DNA of 64,000 nucleotides from Ensifer aridi (GTDB lineage Bacteria; Pseudomonadota; Alphaproteobacteria; Rhizobiales; Rhizobiaceae): positions 433,097-497,096 of the forward strand of contig NZ_LUAV01000012.1 in assembly GCF_002078505.1 (NCBI RefSeq), in the 5' to 3' direction. Shown one piece after another: positions 8,657 to 17,584 of the stretch. The number at the start of each line of letters is the position of its first letter. Position 1 is the first letter of the stretch. A program made the translations under genes and the position numbers. The notes beneath the pieces were generated by a model. It was not told the DNA's origin. It ran no database searches and saw nothing but the letters and a program-made list of their open reading frames with translations.

Positions 8657-10018
8657 ATGGGAACGACGCAATCTGGGATTCTCGGCGGGCGGTTGCCGCT
8701 TGCCGAGTATGAAGCCAATTTCTCCGACCTTCATCCGCCGCTCGACAAGCACGAGGCGCTGGTCGCTGCGGACCGCTGCTATTTCTGCTATGACGCGCCC
8801 TGCATGACGGCCTGTCCCACCTCCATCGACATCCCGCTGTTCATCCGCCAGATTGCAACCGGCAATCCCATCGGCTCGGCGAAGACAATCTTCGACCAGA
8901 ACATCCTGGGCGGCATGTGCGCCCGCGTCTGTCCCACCGAGACGCTCTGCGAACAGGTTTGCGTGCGCAACACGGCGGAGGAGCGGCCGGTCGAGATCGG
9001 CCGGCTGCAGCGTTACGCGACCGATACAGCGATGCGGGAGAACAAGCAGTTCTACACGCGCGCCGCCCGATCCGGCCACAAGATTGCCGTCGTTGGCGCC
9101 GGCTCCGCGGGGCTTGCCTGCGCCCACCGCCTCGCCGTCAAAGGCCACGACGTGGTGATCTACGACGCGCGCGAAAAATCCGGCGGCCTTAACGAATACG
9201 GCATCGCCGCCTACAAGACCGTGGACGATTTCGCGCAGAAGGAAGTCGACTATGTGCTTTCGATCGGCGGTATCGAGGTGCGCCACGGCCAGGCACTCGG
9301 CCGCGACTTCTCCCTCGCCGATCTGACCGAGCAATATGATGCCGTCTTCCTCGGCCTCGGCCTTGCCGGTGTCAATGCACTCCGGATCGAAGGCGAGAAT
9401 GCCGAAGGGGTCGAGGACGCGGTCGGTTTCATCGCGGCGCTTCGCCAGTCGAAAACCAAGGCTGACATTCCGGTCGGGCGTCGCGTCGTAGTGCTCGGCG
9501 GCGGCATGACCGCGATCGACGCCGCCGTCCAGGCGAAGCTGCTCGGCGCCGAGGAGGTGACGATCTGCTATCGCCGCGGCAAGGAGCACATGAACGCCTC
9601 CGAGTTCGAGCAGGACCTCGCGGCATCGAAGGGCGTCACCATCCGCCATTGGCTGCAGCCGAAGCGCATTGCCGTGAAGGACGGCAAGGTGGCGGGCATC
9701 GAGCTCGAATACACCACGCTCGCCGATGGCAAGCTGGCGGCGACCGGGGAAACCGGTATCATTGCCGCCGACCAGATCTTCAAGGCCATCGGCCAGACCT
9801 TCGAAGCCTCCGGGCTCGGCGCGCTTCAGATGGAGGGCGGTCGCATCGTCATCGATCAAGAGGGCCGCACCTCGCATGCCAAGGTCTGGGCCGGCGGCGA
9901 CTGCGTGCTCGGCGGAGAGGATCTGACCGTTTCCGCCGTTGCCATGGGCCGCGATGCTGCCGAATCGATCAACCGGGCTTTCGCCGTGGCTCAGCCGCTG
10001 GCGAGCGCTGTCGCGTAA
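8657..10018 (+). CDS. preT: NAD-dependent dihydropyrimidine dehydrogenase subunit PreT
   Basis: A 453-residue flavin/Fe-S oxidoreductase that passes electrons from NADH to PreA for reduction of uracil and thymine. The N-terminal domain has cysteines in CYFCYDAPCMTACPTS and CARVCPTETLCEQVC, the Fe-S pattern of the GltD-like family. Next comes an FAD-binding GxGxxG segment (VVGAGSAGLACAHRLA, about residue 146) and a second nucleotide-binding motif (VVVLGGGMTAIDAA). It is followed 30 bases later by preA. It belongs to the reductive pyrimidine pathway completed by hydA and the amidohydrolase at 16-19 kb. Confidence 0.95.
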   Translation: MGTTQSGILGGRLPLAEYEANFSDLHPPLDKHEALVAADRCYFCYDAPCMTACPTSIDIPLFIRQIATGNPIGSAKTIFDQNILGGMCARVCPTETLCEQVCVRNTAEERPVEIGRLQRYATDTAMRENKQFYTRAARSGHKIAVVGAGSAGLACAHRLAVKGHDVVIYDAREKSGGLNEYGIAAYKTVDDFAQKEVDYVLSIGGIEVRHGQALGRDFSLADLTEQYDAVFLGLGLAGVNALRIEGENAEGVEDAVGFIAALRQSKTKADIPVGRRVVVLGGGMTAIDAAVQAKLLGAEEVTICYRRGKEHMNASEFEQDLAASKGVTIRHWLQPKRIAVKDGKVAGIELEYTTLADGKLAATGETGIIAADQIFKAIGQTFEASGLGALQMEGGRIVIDQEGRTSHAKVWAGGDCVLGGEDLTVSAVAMGRDAAESINRAFAVAQPLASAVA

Positions 10019-10048
10019 GAATCGGAACAGGATCGAGAGGACGAAACA

Positions 10049-11362
10049 ATGGCTGATCTCCGCAACAATTTTGTCGGCATCAAATCCCCGAACCCGTTCT
10101 GGCTCGCCTCGGCGCCGCCGACGGACAAGGCCTACAACGTCGAGCGCGCCTTCAAGGCGGGCTGGGGCGGCGTCGTCTGGAAGACGCTTGGCGAGGAAGG
10201 ACCGCCCGTCGTCAACGTCAACGGCCCGCGCTACGGCGCGATCTGGGGCGCCGACCGGCGGCTGCTGGGGCTGAACAATATCGAACTCATCACCGACCGC
10301 GATCTCTATGTGAACCTGCGCGAGATGAAGCAGGTGAAGATGAACTGGCCGGATCGCGCGCTGATCGCCTCGATCATGGTGCCCTGCGAGGAGAACGCGT
10401 GGAAGGCGATCCTGCCGCTGGTCGAGGAAACGGGGGCCGACGGCATCGAGCTCAACTTCGGCTGTCCGCACGGCATGTCCGAACGCGGCATGGGCTCCGC
10501 GGTCGGCCAGGTGCCGGAATATATCGAGATGGTCGTGCGCTGGTGCAAGCAGTACACGCGCATGCCGGTGATCACTAAGCTGACGCCGAACATCACCGAT
10601 ATCCGCAAGCCCGCACGCGCCGCCAAGGCCGGCGGCACCGATGCGGTGTCGCTGATCAATACGATCAACTCGATCACTGCGGTCAACCTCGACACCTTCT
10701 CGCCCGAGCCTTCGATCGACGGCCGGGGCAGCCATGGCGGCTATTGCGGCCCGGCGGTGAAACCGATCGCGCTCAATATGGTCGCCGAGATCGCCCGCGA
10801 TCCGGAGACCTACGGCCTGCCGATCTCCGGCATCGGCGGCATCACCACCTGGCGGGACGCGGCCGAATTCCTGGCGCTCGGCGCCGGCAACGTGCAGGTC
10901 TGCACGGCGGCGATGACCTACGGCTTCAAGATCGTCCAGGAGATGATCACGGGTCTCTCCGACTGGATGGATGCCAAGGGCCACCGCACGCTCGACGACA
11001 TCTGCGGCCGCGCCGTGCCCAACGTCACCGACTGGCAGTACCTTAACCTCAACTACGTCAGCAAGGCGAAGATCGACCAGGATGCCTGCATCAAATGCGG
11101 CCGCTGTCACATCGCCTGCGAGGACACCTCGCACCAGGCGATCACGCAGTTCGTCAATGGCGTGCGCCATTTCGAGGTGATCGAGGAGGAATGCGTCGGC
11201 TGCAATCTCTGCGTCAATGTCTGTCCGGTCGAGAACTGCATCACCATGGAGCCGCTGCCCGCCGGCGCACTCGACAAGCGCACCGGCAAGCCGGTCGATC
11301 CCAACTACGCCAACTGGACGACCCACCCGAACAACCCGATGGCCCGCCAGGCCGCCGAATAA
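10049..11362 (+). CDS. preA: NAD-dependent dihydropyrimidine dehydrogenase subunit PreA
   Basis: A 437-residue catalytic subunit combining an FMN-dependent dihydroorotate dehydrogenase-like barrel with a C-terminal bacterial ferredoxin domain. The barrel shows ELNFGCPHGMSERGMG, with the active-site Cys, and SGIGGITTWRDAAEF. The ferredoxin has two clusters, CIKCGRCHIAC (about residue 350) and CVGCNLCVNVCPVENC. It reduces uracil/thymine to the dihydro forms using electrons from PreT. A hairpin with a short T-rich tail follows the stop. Confidence 0.96.
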   Translation: MADLRNNFVGIKSPNPFWLASAPPTDKAYNVERAFKAGWGGVVWKTLGEEGPPVVNVNGPRYGAIWGADRRLLGLNNIELITDRDLYVNLREMKQVKMNWPDRALIASIMVPCEENAWKAILPLVEETGADGIELNFGCPHGMSERGMGSAVGQVPEYIEMVVRWCKQYTRMPVITKLTPNITDIRKPARAAKAGGTDAVSLINTINSITAVNLDTFSPEPSIDGRGSHGGYCGPAVKPIALNMVAEIARDPETYGLPISGIGGITTWRDAAEFLALGAGNVQVCTAAMTYGFKIVQEMITGLSDWMDAKGHRTLDDICGRAVPNVTDWQYLNLNYVSKAKIDQDACIKCGRCHIACEDTSHQAITQFVNGVRHFEVIEEECVGCNLCVNVCPVENCITMEPLPAGALDKRTGKPVDPNYANWTTHPNNPMARQAAE

Positions 11363-11383
11363 GGAACGGTCGACGAGGCAGTG

Positions 11384-11417
11384 AGGCCGCCGAAGAACAT
11401 CGGCGGCCTTCTGCATT
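11384..11417 (+). terminator. Probable terminator of preTA
   Basis: AGGCCGCCGA (11384-11393) pairs perfectly with TCGGCGGCCT (11400-11409) around a 6-base loop, followed by TCTGCATT. The U-tract is weak, but position right after preA and before a convergent gene supports a terminator. Confidence 0.6.
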
Positions 11418-11424
11418 GATACGG

Positions 11425-12447
11425 TCAGAACTCGATCACCAGCTTGCCGAAGGGACCGCGATCGAGATGCGCGAGAGCCTCCCGAAACTCGGTGAACCTG
11501 TAACGTTTGTCTATCACCGGCTTCAGCCCGATGCGATCGACCGCACCGACCAGATCTTCGAGCGCTCTCCGGTGACCAACGCTGATACCTTGTACCACCG
11601 GCGACTTCAAAAGCAGCGGCGCGACCGGACCGGAAACCTCGAAACCCTCAAGCACGCCGATCACCGAGATGCGCCCATCCGGCGCAACCGCCTTCAGCGA
11701 CTGACCTAGTCCCGCGCCGCCGGCGATCTCGAGAATGTGGTCGGCACCGTGGTCGCCGGTCAGCGCATAGACGCGCTCCACCCAGTCCTCCGTCAACCGT
11801 TTGACGCCATGATCGGCTCCGAGCGCAAGAGCGCGTTCGAGCTTTTCCGGGCTGCCCGAGGTCACGATGACCTCGGCCCCGGTCGCCTTGGCGATCTGCA
11901 GGCCGAAGAGCGCGACACCGCCCGTTCCCTGCACCACCACGCGGTCACCGGGCCTCAACTGCCCCTTCTCTATCAGGGCGAACCAGGCCGTCAGCCCCGC
12001 GCATGGCAAAGTGCTCGCCTCCGCGGCATCGAGGCTTTTCGGCGCCGCGGCGAACCAGCCTTCCGGGAAGGCGACGTATTCCGACATGACGCCCGGATGC
12101 ACGCCGCCGAGGGTCGCATAGGATGGCGTTCTGCCGTTGCCCGGACGCAGGCCGTCGAGCCAGCCGGGCGCAAAGGTCGAGATTACGCGCTCGCCCGGCC
12201 GGAAACGCGTCACGCTCTTGCCGACGGCCTCCACGACACCGCTCATGTCCGAGGCCGGCACGAAAGGGAAGGCCAGGTCGAGACCCATGCCGGTTTCGAG
12301 CACGAGCTTGTCGCGATAGTTGAGCGACACTGCCAGCGTGCGCACAAGGACCTCATGATCTCCGATTTGGGGCATCGGGCGCTCGGTGATTTTGAGATCA
12401 TGCGGACCGACCGCCTCTGTGCTCCATTGCTGCATCCATTTCGACAT
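11425..12447 (-). CDS. Zinc-type alcohol dehydrogenase / quinone oxidoreductase family (MDR)
   Basis: A 340-residue medium-chain dehydrogenase/reductase. The N-terminal GroES-like domain has VSLNYRDKLVLETG; the Rossmann motif is VVQGTGGVALFGLQIA (about residue 170). No structural zinc cysteine cluster is visible, so it belongs to the zinc-free or NADPH-quinone-reductase-like branch. It is divergent from the LysR gene at 12551, which probably regulates it. The start at 12447 is preferred over 12465 because AAAGGAA sits at proper spacing. The substrate is unknown. Confidence 0.85.
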   Translation of the reverse strand: MSKWMQQWSTEAVGPHDLKITERPMPQIGDHEVLVRTLAVSLNYRDKLVLETGMGLDLAFPFVPASDMSGVVEAVGKSVTRFRPGERVISTFAPGWLDGLRPGNGRTPSYATLGGVHPGVMSEYVAFPEGWFAAAPKSLDAAEASTLPCAGLTAWFALIEKGQLRPGDRVVVQGTGGVALFGLQIAKATGAEVIVTSGSPEKLERALALGADHGVKRLTEDWVERVYALTGDHGADHILEIAGGAGLGQSLKAVAPDGRISVIGVLEGFEVSGPVAPLLLKSPVVQGISVGHRRALEDLVGAVDRIGLKPVIDKRYRFTEFREALAHLDRGPFGKLVIEF

Positions 12448-12550
12448 GCTCGTTCCTTTCGTCAATCGTTATTGGACGAGCATACTGTTGAACATGGGTC
12501 GCCAGTTGCGATAAGATTTCGCCTTATTGTTTCCTAACGGGATGCAATCG

Positions 12551-13450
12551 ATGGAGCGACTGAACGGCATTTCCGTGTTCGTGGAAGTGGCGGAGGTGGG
12601 AGGATTCTCAGCCGCCGCCGAGCGCCTGCATCTCTCGCGCTCCGCCGTAGGCAAGACGATCGCGCGGCTCGAGCAAAGGCTCGGCGTACGCCTCTTCCAT
12701 CGCACCACACGGGCGCAGAGCCTCACCGAAGAAGGGCAGCTCTTCTACGAGAGCTGCCAGCGGGCACTCGGCGAGATCAAGACGGCAGAAGATCTCCTCG
12801 AATCCGGCAGGCGGGAAATTCGCGGCCGTCTGCGCATCTCGATGCCGGTTCTCTTCGGTCGCCAATGCGTAGCCCCGTTGCTTCGTGACCTCCTGCGCGC
12901 GCATCCTCGGCTGGAGCTCGATCTTTCCTTCAACGACCGCGTCATCGACCTGCTCGAAGAGGGCTTCGATCTCGCCATCCGCAACGGCTCGGTCGGCAAT
13001 GACAGCAACCTGATGACCCGCACGGTCGCGGAACAGCGCATGACCGTCTGCGCCTCCCCCGTCTATCTTGAGGCGCATGGCACGCCCAACACCGTCTCGG
13101 ATCTAGCTGCCCATCACGGCGTGGTCTATGCCCGCAGCAGTGAGCCGCGGCCCTGGTCCTTTCCCGCCGAAGACAGAGCGAGCGAGACCGTACTGCCGAG
13201 AACGCGACTCAGACTCGACGACCTCGCAGCAATCGCCGATGCCGCCGCCGAGGGCCTCGGTCTCGCCTGGTTGCCCTGCTGGCTGGTGCGCGAGCGGGTG
13301 CAGCGTGGCGAACTCGTGCGCGTGCTCACCGATCGGCCGGGCATTATCTTCAAGGCGCATGCTGTTTGGCCGCGAACACAGCACATGTTGCCGAAATTGC
13401 GTGTGGTGATCGATAAGCTCGCCGCGGGCTTGCCGCGCATCATGGAGTAG
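12551..13450 (+). CDS. LysR-family transcriptional regulator
   Basis: A 299-residue LysR regulator. The winged helix at the N-terminus reads FVEVAEVGGFSAAAERLHLSRSAVGKTIARLE, followed by an effector domain (DLSFNDRVIDLLEEGFDLAIR), typical of the AaeR/CrgA-like group. It is divergent from the MDR oxidoreductase at 11425-12447, the usual arrangement of a LysR gene and its target. Two further in-frame starts (12527, 12542) are possible; 12551 opens the conserved domain. Confidence 0.9.
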   Translation: MERLNGISVFVEVAEVGGFSAAAERLHLSRSAVGKTIARLEQRLGVRLFHRTTRAQSLTEEGQLFYESCQRALGEIKTAEDLLESGRREIRGRLRISMPVLFGRQCVAPLLRDLLRAHPRLELDLSFNDRVIDLLEEGFDLAIRNGSVGNDSNLMTRTVAEQRMTVCASPVYLEAHGTPNTVSDLAAHHGVVYARSSEPRPWSFPAEDRASETVLPRTRLRLDDLAAIADAAAEGLGLAWLPCWLVRERVQRGELVRVLTDRPGIIFKAHAVWPRTQHMLPKLRVVIDKLAAGLPRIME

Positions 13451-13627
13451 AAAAGCGTCTTAACTCGTTCACGCCACTGCATCCTCAAAATTGAGGGGAA
13501 TTCCAGGAGCGATCACAAAAGCGAAACAGTTTGTGTCCGAAACGTAAGTTGTCGGCACTAGCGATCTGGTTAATAAGGAAGAAAATCAAACCGGCCGGGC
13601 CTCGGCCGGCAGACCCAGGCAGCCCGT

Positions 13628-15301
13628 TTGACAATTCTTTCCACCAGCAGACGCAAACAGATACACCTGATCTCCGGCAGCGTGCTCGGAGTGTTCGTGC
13701 TCTGCCATTTTCTCAATCATTCGCTCGGCCTCGTTTCCATCGGAGCCATGGAAGCGGGCCGGCATGTGTTCACGCTTGTGTGGCAAAGCTTGCCCGGAAC
13801 CGTCGTGCTTTATGGCGCCTTGCTCACGCACTTCCTGATGGCGCTCGACAGCCTCTATCGCCGCCAGACGCTGAGGATGCCGGTCGGCGAAGCCTTGAAG
13901 ATCATCTTCGGCCTGAGCCTGCCCTTTCTGCTGATACCCCATGTGGTCGCCACCCGAGTGGAGCCGCTCCTGGCCGGTATCGGCGGCGACTATCCGACCA
14001 TTCTGCGGGCGCTCTGGTCGAGCTCCGCCAACACGACGCGCCAGACGATCGCCCTTCTCTTCGTCTGGAGTCATGCCTGCCTCGGCGCCTGGTTCTGGAT
14101 GCGAGGGCGCGACTGGTTTCCGCGTTACGAGACACTGCTCTATACCGTCGCTCTGCTCGTGCCGATCTTCGCGCTGCTCGGTTTCGTAAATGGCGCACGC
14201 TCGCTCGGGCGCGAATATGCCGAACATGGAGGTTATGGCGACAGGGCCTATGCAAGCCTGCAACAGCGCGCCGACCCGGCCCTCCTCGAGAATATCCGCC
14301 TCGCCTTTTATGGCGGCTTTGCAGGACTGATCGGCGGAACCCTGGCGCTTCGCGCCTTGCCGTCGCGCGGTCGTATCCGCATCCGTTATCCCGATGGGCG
14401 CGTCGCCGCCGTCAGCCTTGGCTTCAGCGTGCTCGAGGCGAGCCGCGCCGCCGGCATATCGCATGTTTCCGTTTGCGGCGGCCGAGGCCGCTGTTCGACG
14501 TGCCGCGTGCGGATAATCCAGGGCCTCGAAGGCCAGCCAGTGCCCGAAGCAGCAGAACGCGCAACGCTCGCCCGCATCGGCGCTCCCGACAATGTGCGCC
14601 TCGCCTGCCAGTTCCGGCCCGCCCACGACGTCAGCGTGGTCCCCATCCTTGATACCGACAGTCTCGGTATCAAGACGCAGCTCGCCCGGCAGAACGGGGG
14701 CGGTCGGGAGCGGCGGGTCGCGGTGCTCTTCTGCGACCTGCGCGATTTCACTCGCATCGCCGAGCACAGGCTGCCCTATGACACGGTCTTCCTGCTCAAC
14801 CGCTATTTCGAAATGGTCGGCGAAGCCGTCGAAAGCTCCGGCGGCGTGATAGACAAGTTCATCGGCGACGGGGCGCTTGCGATCTTCGGGCTGAAGACTC
14901 CTCTCCCGCAAGCCTGCCGCCAGGCGCTGAATGCCGCCTCCCGACTGTCCCAAGGCATCCGAGCGCTAAACCAGACTTTCGAAGGCGAACTCGATCAACC
15001 GCTGAGGCTCGCCATCGGCCTGCACGCCGGCCCGGCGATCATCGGCGAGATGGGCTATGGCCAGGCGACGTCGCTGACCGCCGTCGGCGATACGATCAAT
15101 ACCGCGAGCCGGCTCGAGGGTCTCGCCAAGGAACACGATGCCGAACTTGCTGTTTCCGTCGAACTGGTGCAGCACGCCGGCTTCGACCTTCAGGGCCACA
15201 GGCGGCTCGATATCGGCCTGCGTGGCCGCCAAGCGCGCCTTGAGACCTGTATCGTTGATGATGCTTCGGAGATTTCCGAGTTGCTGCCGGCGCGTGGTTA
15301 G
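13628..15301 (+). CDS. cyaC: Redox-sensing membrane adenylate cyclase with diheme-type anchor and 2Fe-2S ferredoxin domain
   Basis: A 557-residue three-part protein. Residues 1-240 form about six membrane helices resembling the cytochrome b subunit of succinate dehydrogenase/fumarate reductase, with His in HLISGSVLGVFVLCHFLNHS and further His in other helices. Residues 250-345 form a plant-type 2Fe-2S ferredoxin domain (CGGRGRCSTC, then LACQF). Residues 355-545 are a class III cyclase (VLFCDLRDFT, FIGDGALAIFG, VGDTINTASRLEG). S. meliloti CyaC is described as a quinone-responsive diheme-anchored cyclase; the match is from memory. The TTG start at 13628 is uncertain. Confidence 0.9.
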   Translation: MTILSTSRRKQIHLISGSVLGVFVLCHFLNHSLGLVSIGAMEAGRHVFTLVWQSLPGTVVLYGALLTHFLMALDSLYRRQTLRMPVGEALKIIFGLSLPFLLIPHVVATRVEPLLAGIGGDYPTILRALWSSSANTTRQTIALLFVWSHACLGAWFWMRGRDWFPRYETLLYTVALLVPIFALLGFVNGARSLGREYAEHGGYGDRAYASLQQRADPALLENIRLAFYGGFAGLIGGTLALRALPSRGRIRIRYPDGRVAAVSLGFSVLEASRAAGISHVSVCGGRGRCSTCRVRIIQGLEGQPVPEAAERATLARIGAPDNVRLACQFRPAHDVSVVPILDTDSLGIKTQLARQNGGGRERRVAVLFCDLRDFTRIAEHRLPYDTVFLLNRYFEMVGEAVESSGGVIDKFIGDGALAIFGLKTPLPQACRQALNAASRLSQGIRALNQTFEGELDQPLRLAIGLHAGPAIIGEMGYGQATSLTAVGDTINTASRLEGLAKEHDAELAVSVELVQHAGFDLQGHRRLDIGLRGRQARLETCIVDDASEISELLPARG

Positions 15302-15351
15302 TCGCTGAAAGGCCAATGAAGCCTAACTTCCCACTCGCGCTGTGCCGCCAG

Positions 15352-15993
15352 CTATTCGCGCACCTGCAGGCCGTCCACGAATAGCCGTTCCAGGAAGCGC
15401 GCGGCGTCTTCGAAACGTCCGTCACCGGCGTTTTCCTGGCCGAGCACGGCGCGCACCTGCACGTCAAAGTCGGCATAGTGCTGGGTTGTCGACCAGATCG
15501 CGAAGATCAGGTGGTAGGGATCGCACTTGGCGATCTTGCCGGCCTTGGCCCAGGCGCGAATGACTTCGGCCTTCTCGTCGACCAGTTGCTTCAGCGGCCC
15601 TTTGAGCTCGTCCTCGATGTGCGGAGCACCCTGCAGAATCTCATTGGCGAACAAACGGCTTTCGCGCGGGAACTCGCGCGCCATCTCGAGCTTGCGGCGA
15701 ATATAGCTGCGGATTTCCGCGACCGGGTTACCCTCGGCATCGAGCTCGCGGAGCGGATCGAGCCAGGTATCGAGCACGCGGTCGATCAGCGCCCGGTGCA
15801 TCGCCTCCTTGGTGCGGAAATAATAGAGCAGGTTCGGCTTCGACATGCCGGCCACTTCGGCGATCTGGTCTATGGTCGAGCCGCGAAAGCCGTTCGCTGA
15901 AAAGACTTCGAGCGCCGCTTCGAGTATCTGCTCCTCTTTTTCCTCCTGGATGCGTGTACGCCTTTGCGTTTTGGCCGCTCTTGGAAGTACCAT
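15352..15993 (-). CDS. RutR-like TetR-family regulator of pyrimidine catabolism
   Basis: A 213-residue TetR regulator. The helix-turn-helix is FRGSTIDQIAEVAGMSKPNLLYYF. The C-terminal ligand domain resembles E. coli RutR closely from memory: similar length, RLFANEILQGAPHIEDEL, and HLIFAIWSTTQHYADF. RutR binds uracil/thymine. It is divergent from the carbamoyl amidohydrolase (16252), with a RutR-like palindrome in the shared intergenic region. An upstream start (16029) would add 12 residues; 15993 fits the family. Confidence 0.88.
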   Translation of the reverse strand: MVLPRAAKTQRRTRIQEEKEEQILEAALEVFSANGFRGSTIDQIAEVAGMSKPNLLYYFRTKEAMHRALIDRVLDTWLDPLRELDAEGNPVAEIRSYIRRKLEMAREFPRESRLFANEILQGAPHIEDELKGPLKQLVDEKAEVIRAWAKAGKIAKCDPYHLIFAIWSTTQHYADFDVQVRAVLGQENAGDGRFEDAARFLERLFVDGLQVRE

Positions 15994-16109
15994 CTCGCCC
16001 CCTACCGATGCCCGCCCCCGGATGCCCAAAATTCGGACGCGCCATTTTTTTGGGCACCAGCTCCGTTTTTTGTTTTTCCGGCTTGAGTGCCGCCACGGAA
16101 GTTGTAATG

Positions 16110-16125
16110 TTTACCAACCGGTCAA
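16110..16125. promoter_or_regulatory. Candidate RutR operator between the regulator and the amidohydrolase
   Basis: TTTACCAACCGGTCAA matches 12 of 14 defined positions of the E. coli RutR consensus TTGACCA-N2-TGGTCAA, and the two half-sites are nearly palindromic. It lies 117 bases upstream of the rutR-like start and 127 upstream of the amidohydrolase start, suitable for control of both. Confidence 0.55.
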
Positions 16126-16251
16126 ATTATCAGTCAGAATGCCGACAAAGGCAACGGCTGATCGAAGGGCAACAAACAAGGCCCCGATTTGGCCAACGGG
16201 AACATGAGGGCTATCCCCGGGGGGATCGGCCGCCAAAAAGAGGAGAGCGCC

Positions 16252-17502
16252 ATGGGAGCACCTGGCGAGAATAGGCGCGTCAATGCCGACCGCCTGTGGG
16301 ATTCCTTGATGGATATGGCGAAGATCGGCCCCGGCGTCGCCGGCGGCAACAACCGCCAGACGCTCACGGACGCGGACGGCGAAGGCCGCCGGCTTTTCCA
16401 GTCCTGGTGCGAAAAGGCGGGGCTCAGCATGGGTGTCGACAAGATGGGCACCATGTTCATGACCCGCCCTGGAACCGACCCCGATGCGCTGCCCGTCCAT
16501 ATCGGCTCCCACCTCGATACGCAGCCTACCGGCGGCAAGTTCGACGGTGTGCTCGGCGTCCTGAGCGGTCTTGAGGTTGTGCGCACGATGAACGACCTCG
16601 GCATCAAGACGAAACACCCGATCGTGGTGACCAACTGGACTAACGAGGAAGGCGCACGCTTTGCGCCGGCGATGCTTGCTTCCGGCGTTTTCGCCGGCGT
16701 CCACACGCTGGAATATGCCTATGCCCGCAAGGACCCGGAAGGAAAGGCATTTGGCGACGAACTGAAGCGCATCGGCTGGGTGGGCGACGAGGAAGTCGGC
16801 GCCCGCAAGATGCACGCCTATTTCGAGTACCACATCGAACAGGGGCCGATTCTCGAGGCCGAGAACAAACAGATCGGCGTCGTCACCCACTGTCAGGGCC
16901 TGTGGTGGCTGGAATTCACCCTGACGGGCAAGGAGGCGCATACGGGCTCAACGCCGATGAACATGCGCGTCAATGCCGGCCTTGCCATGGCTCGCATCCT
17001 CGAAATGGTGCAGACCGTCGCGATCGAAAACCAGCCGGGGGCCGTCGGCGGCGTCGGCCAGATGTTCTTCTCGCCGAATTCCCGTAACGTGCTGCCGGGC
17101 AAGGCCGTTTTCACGGTCGATATTCGTTCGCCCGACCGGGCAAAGCTCGACGGCATGCGCGCGCGCATCGAGGCTGAGGCGCCGAAGATCGCCGAGGCGC
17201 TCGGCGTCGGCTGTTCGATCGAGGCGGTCGGCCATTTCGATCCCGTGACCTTCGATCCGAAACTCGTATCCACCGTCCGCGCCGCCGCCGAGAAACTTGG
17301 CTACACCCACATGGACCTCATTTCGGGCGCCGGCCACGACGCCTGCTGGGCCGCAAAGGTGGCGCCGACCACGATGATCATGTGCCCCTGCGTCGATGGG
17401 CTCAGCCACAACGAGGCGGAAGACATCTCCAAGGAATGGGCCGCGGCTGGCGCCGACGTCCTCTTCCACGCCGTCCTCGAAACGGCAGAAGTCGTCGAGT
17501 GA
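16252..17502 (+). CDS. Zn-dependent N-carbamoyl-beta-alanine / N-carbamoyl-amino acid amidohydrolase
   Basis: A 416-residue M20-family amidase. It would hydrolyse N-carbamoyl-beta-alanine to beta-alanine, CO2 and ammonia, the last reductive step. Metal ligands are visible in IGSHLDTQPTGGKFDGVLGVL and WTNEEGARFAPAM; the dimerisation-domain residues are in GKEAHTGSTPMNMR; GAGHDACW carries a late His. The start at 16252 has GAGGAG seven bases upstream and gives the usual length. It lies 82 bases before hydA. An allantoate or hydantoin-derived substrate is possible. Confidence 0.9.
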   Translation: MGAPGENRRVNADRLWDSLMDMAKIGPGVAGGNNRQTLTDADGEGRRLFQSWCEKAGLSMGVDKMGTMFMTRPGTDPDALPVHIGSHLDTQPTGGKFDGVLGVLSGLEVVRTMNDLGIKTKHPIVVTNWTNEEGARFAPAMLASGVFAGVHTLEYAYARKDPEGKAFGDELKRIGWVGDEEVGARKMHAYFEYHIEQGPILEAENKQIGVVTHCQGLWWLEFTLTGKEAHTGSTPMNMRVNAGLAMARILEMVQTVAIENQPGAVGGVGQMFFSPNSRNVLPGKAVFTVDIRSPDRAKLDGMRARIEAEAPKIAEALGVGCSIEAVGHFDPVTFDPKLVSTVRAAAEKLGYTHMDLISGAGHDACWAAKVAPTTMIMCPCVDGLSHNEAEDISKEWAAAGADVLFHAVLETAEVVE

Positions 17503-17584
17503 GATTTTGCGGGCGGGACGGTGGTTCCGCCCTTTTTCTTGGCGACCCCGGCCGCCGAAAGCACCATCCAGAGGAACATAACCA

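Noticed and set aside
8588..11416. 942-codon minus-strand open frame
   Set aside because: It lies antisense to preT and preA, both of which have full catalytic motifs. High GC with codon-position bias keeps the opposite frame open; its translation is low-complexity Arg/Asp/His-rich with no motif.
13586..14953. 455-codon minus-strand open frame
   Set aside because: Antisense to cyaC, which carries clear ferredoxin and cyclase motifs. No domain is recognisable in it.
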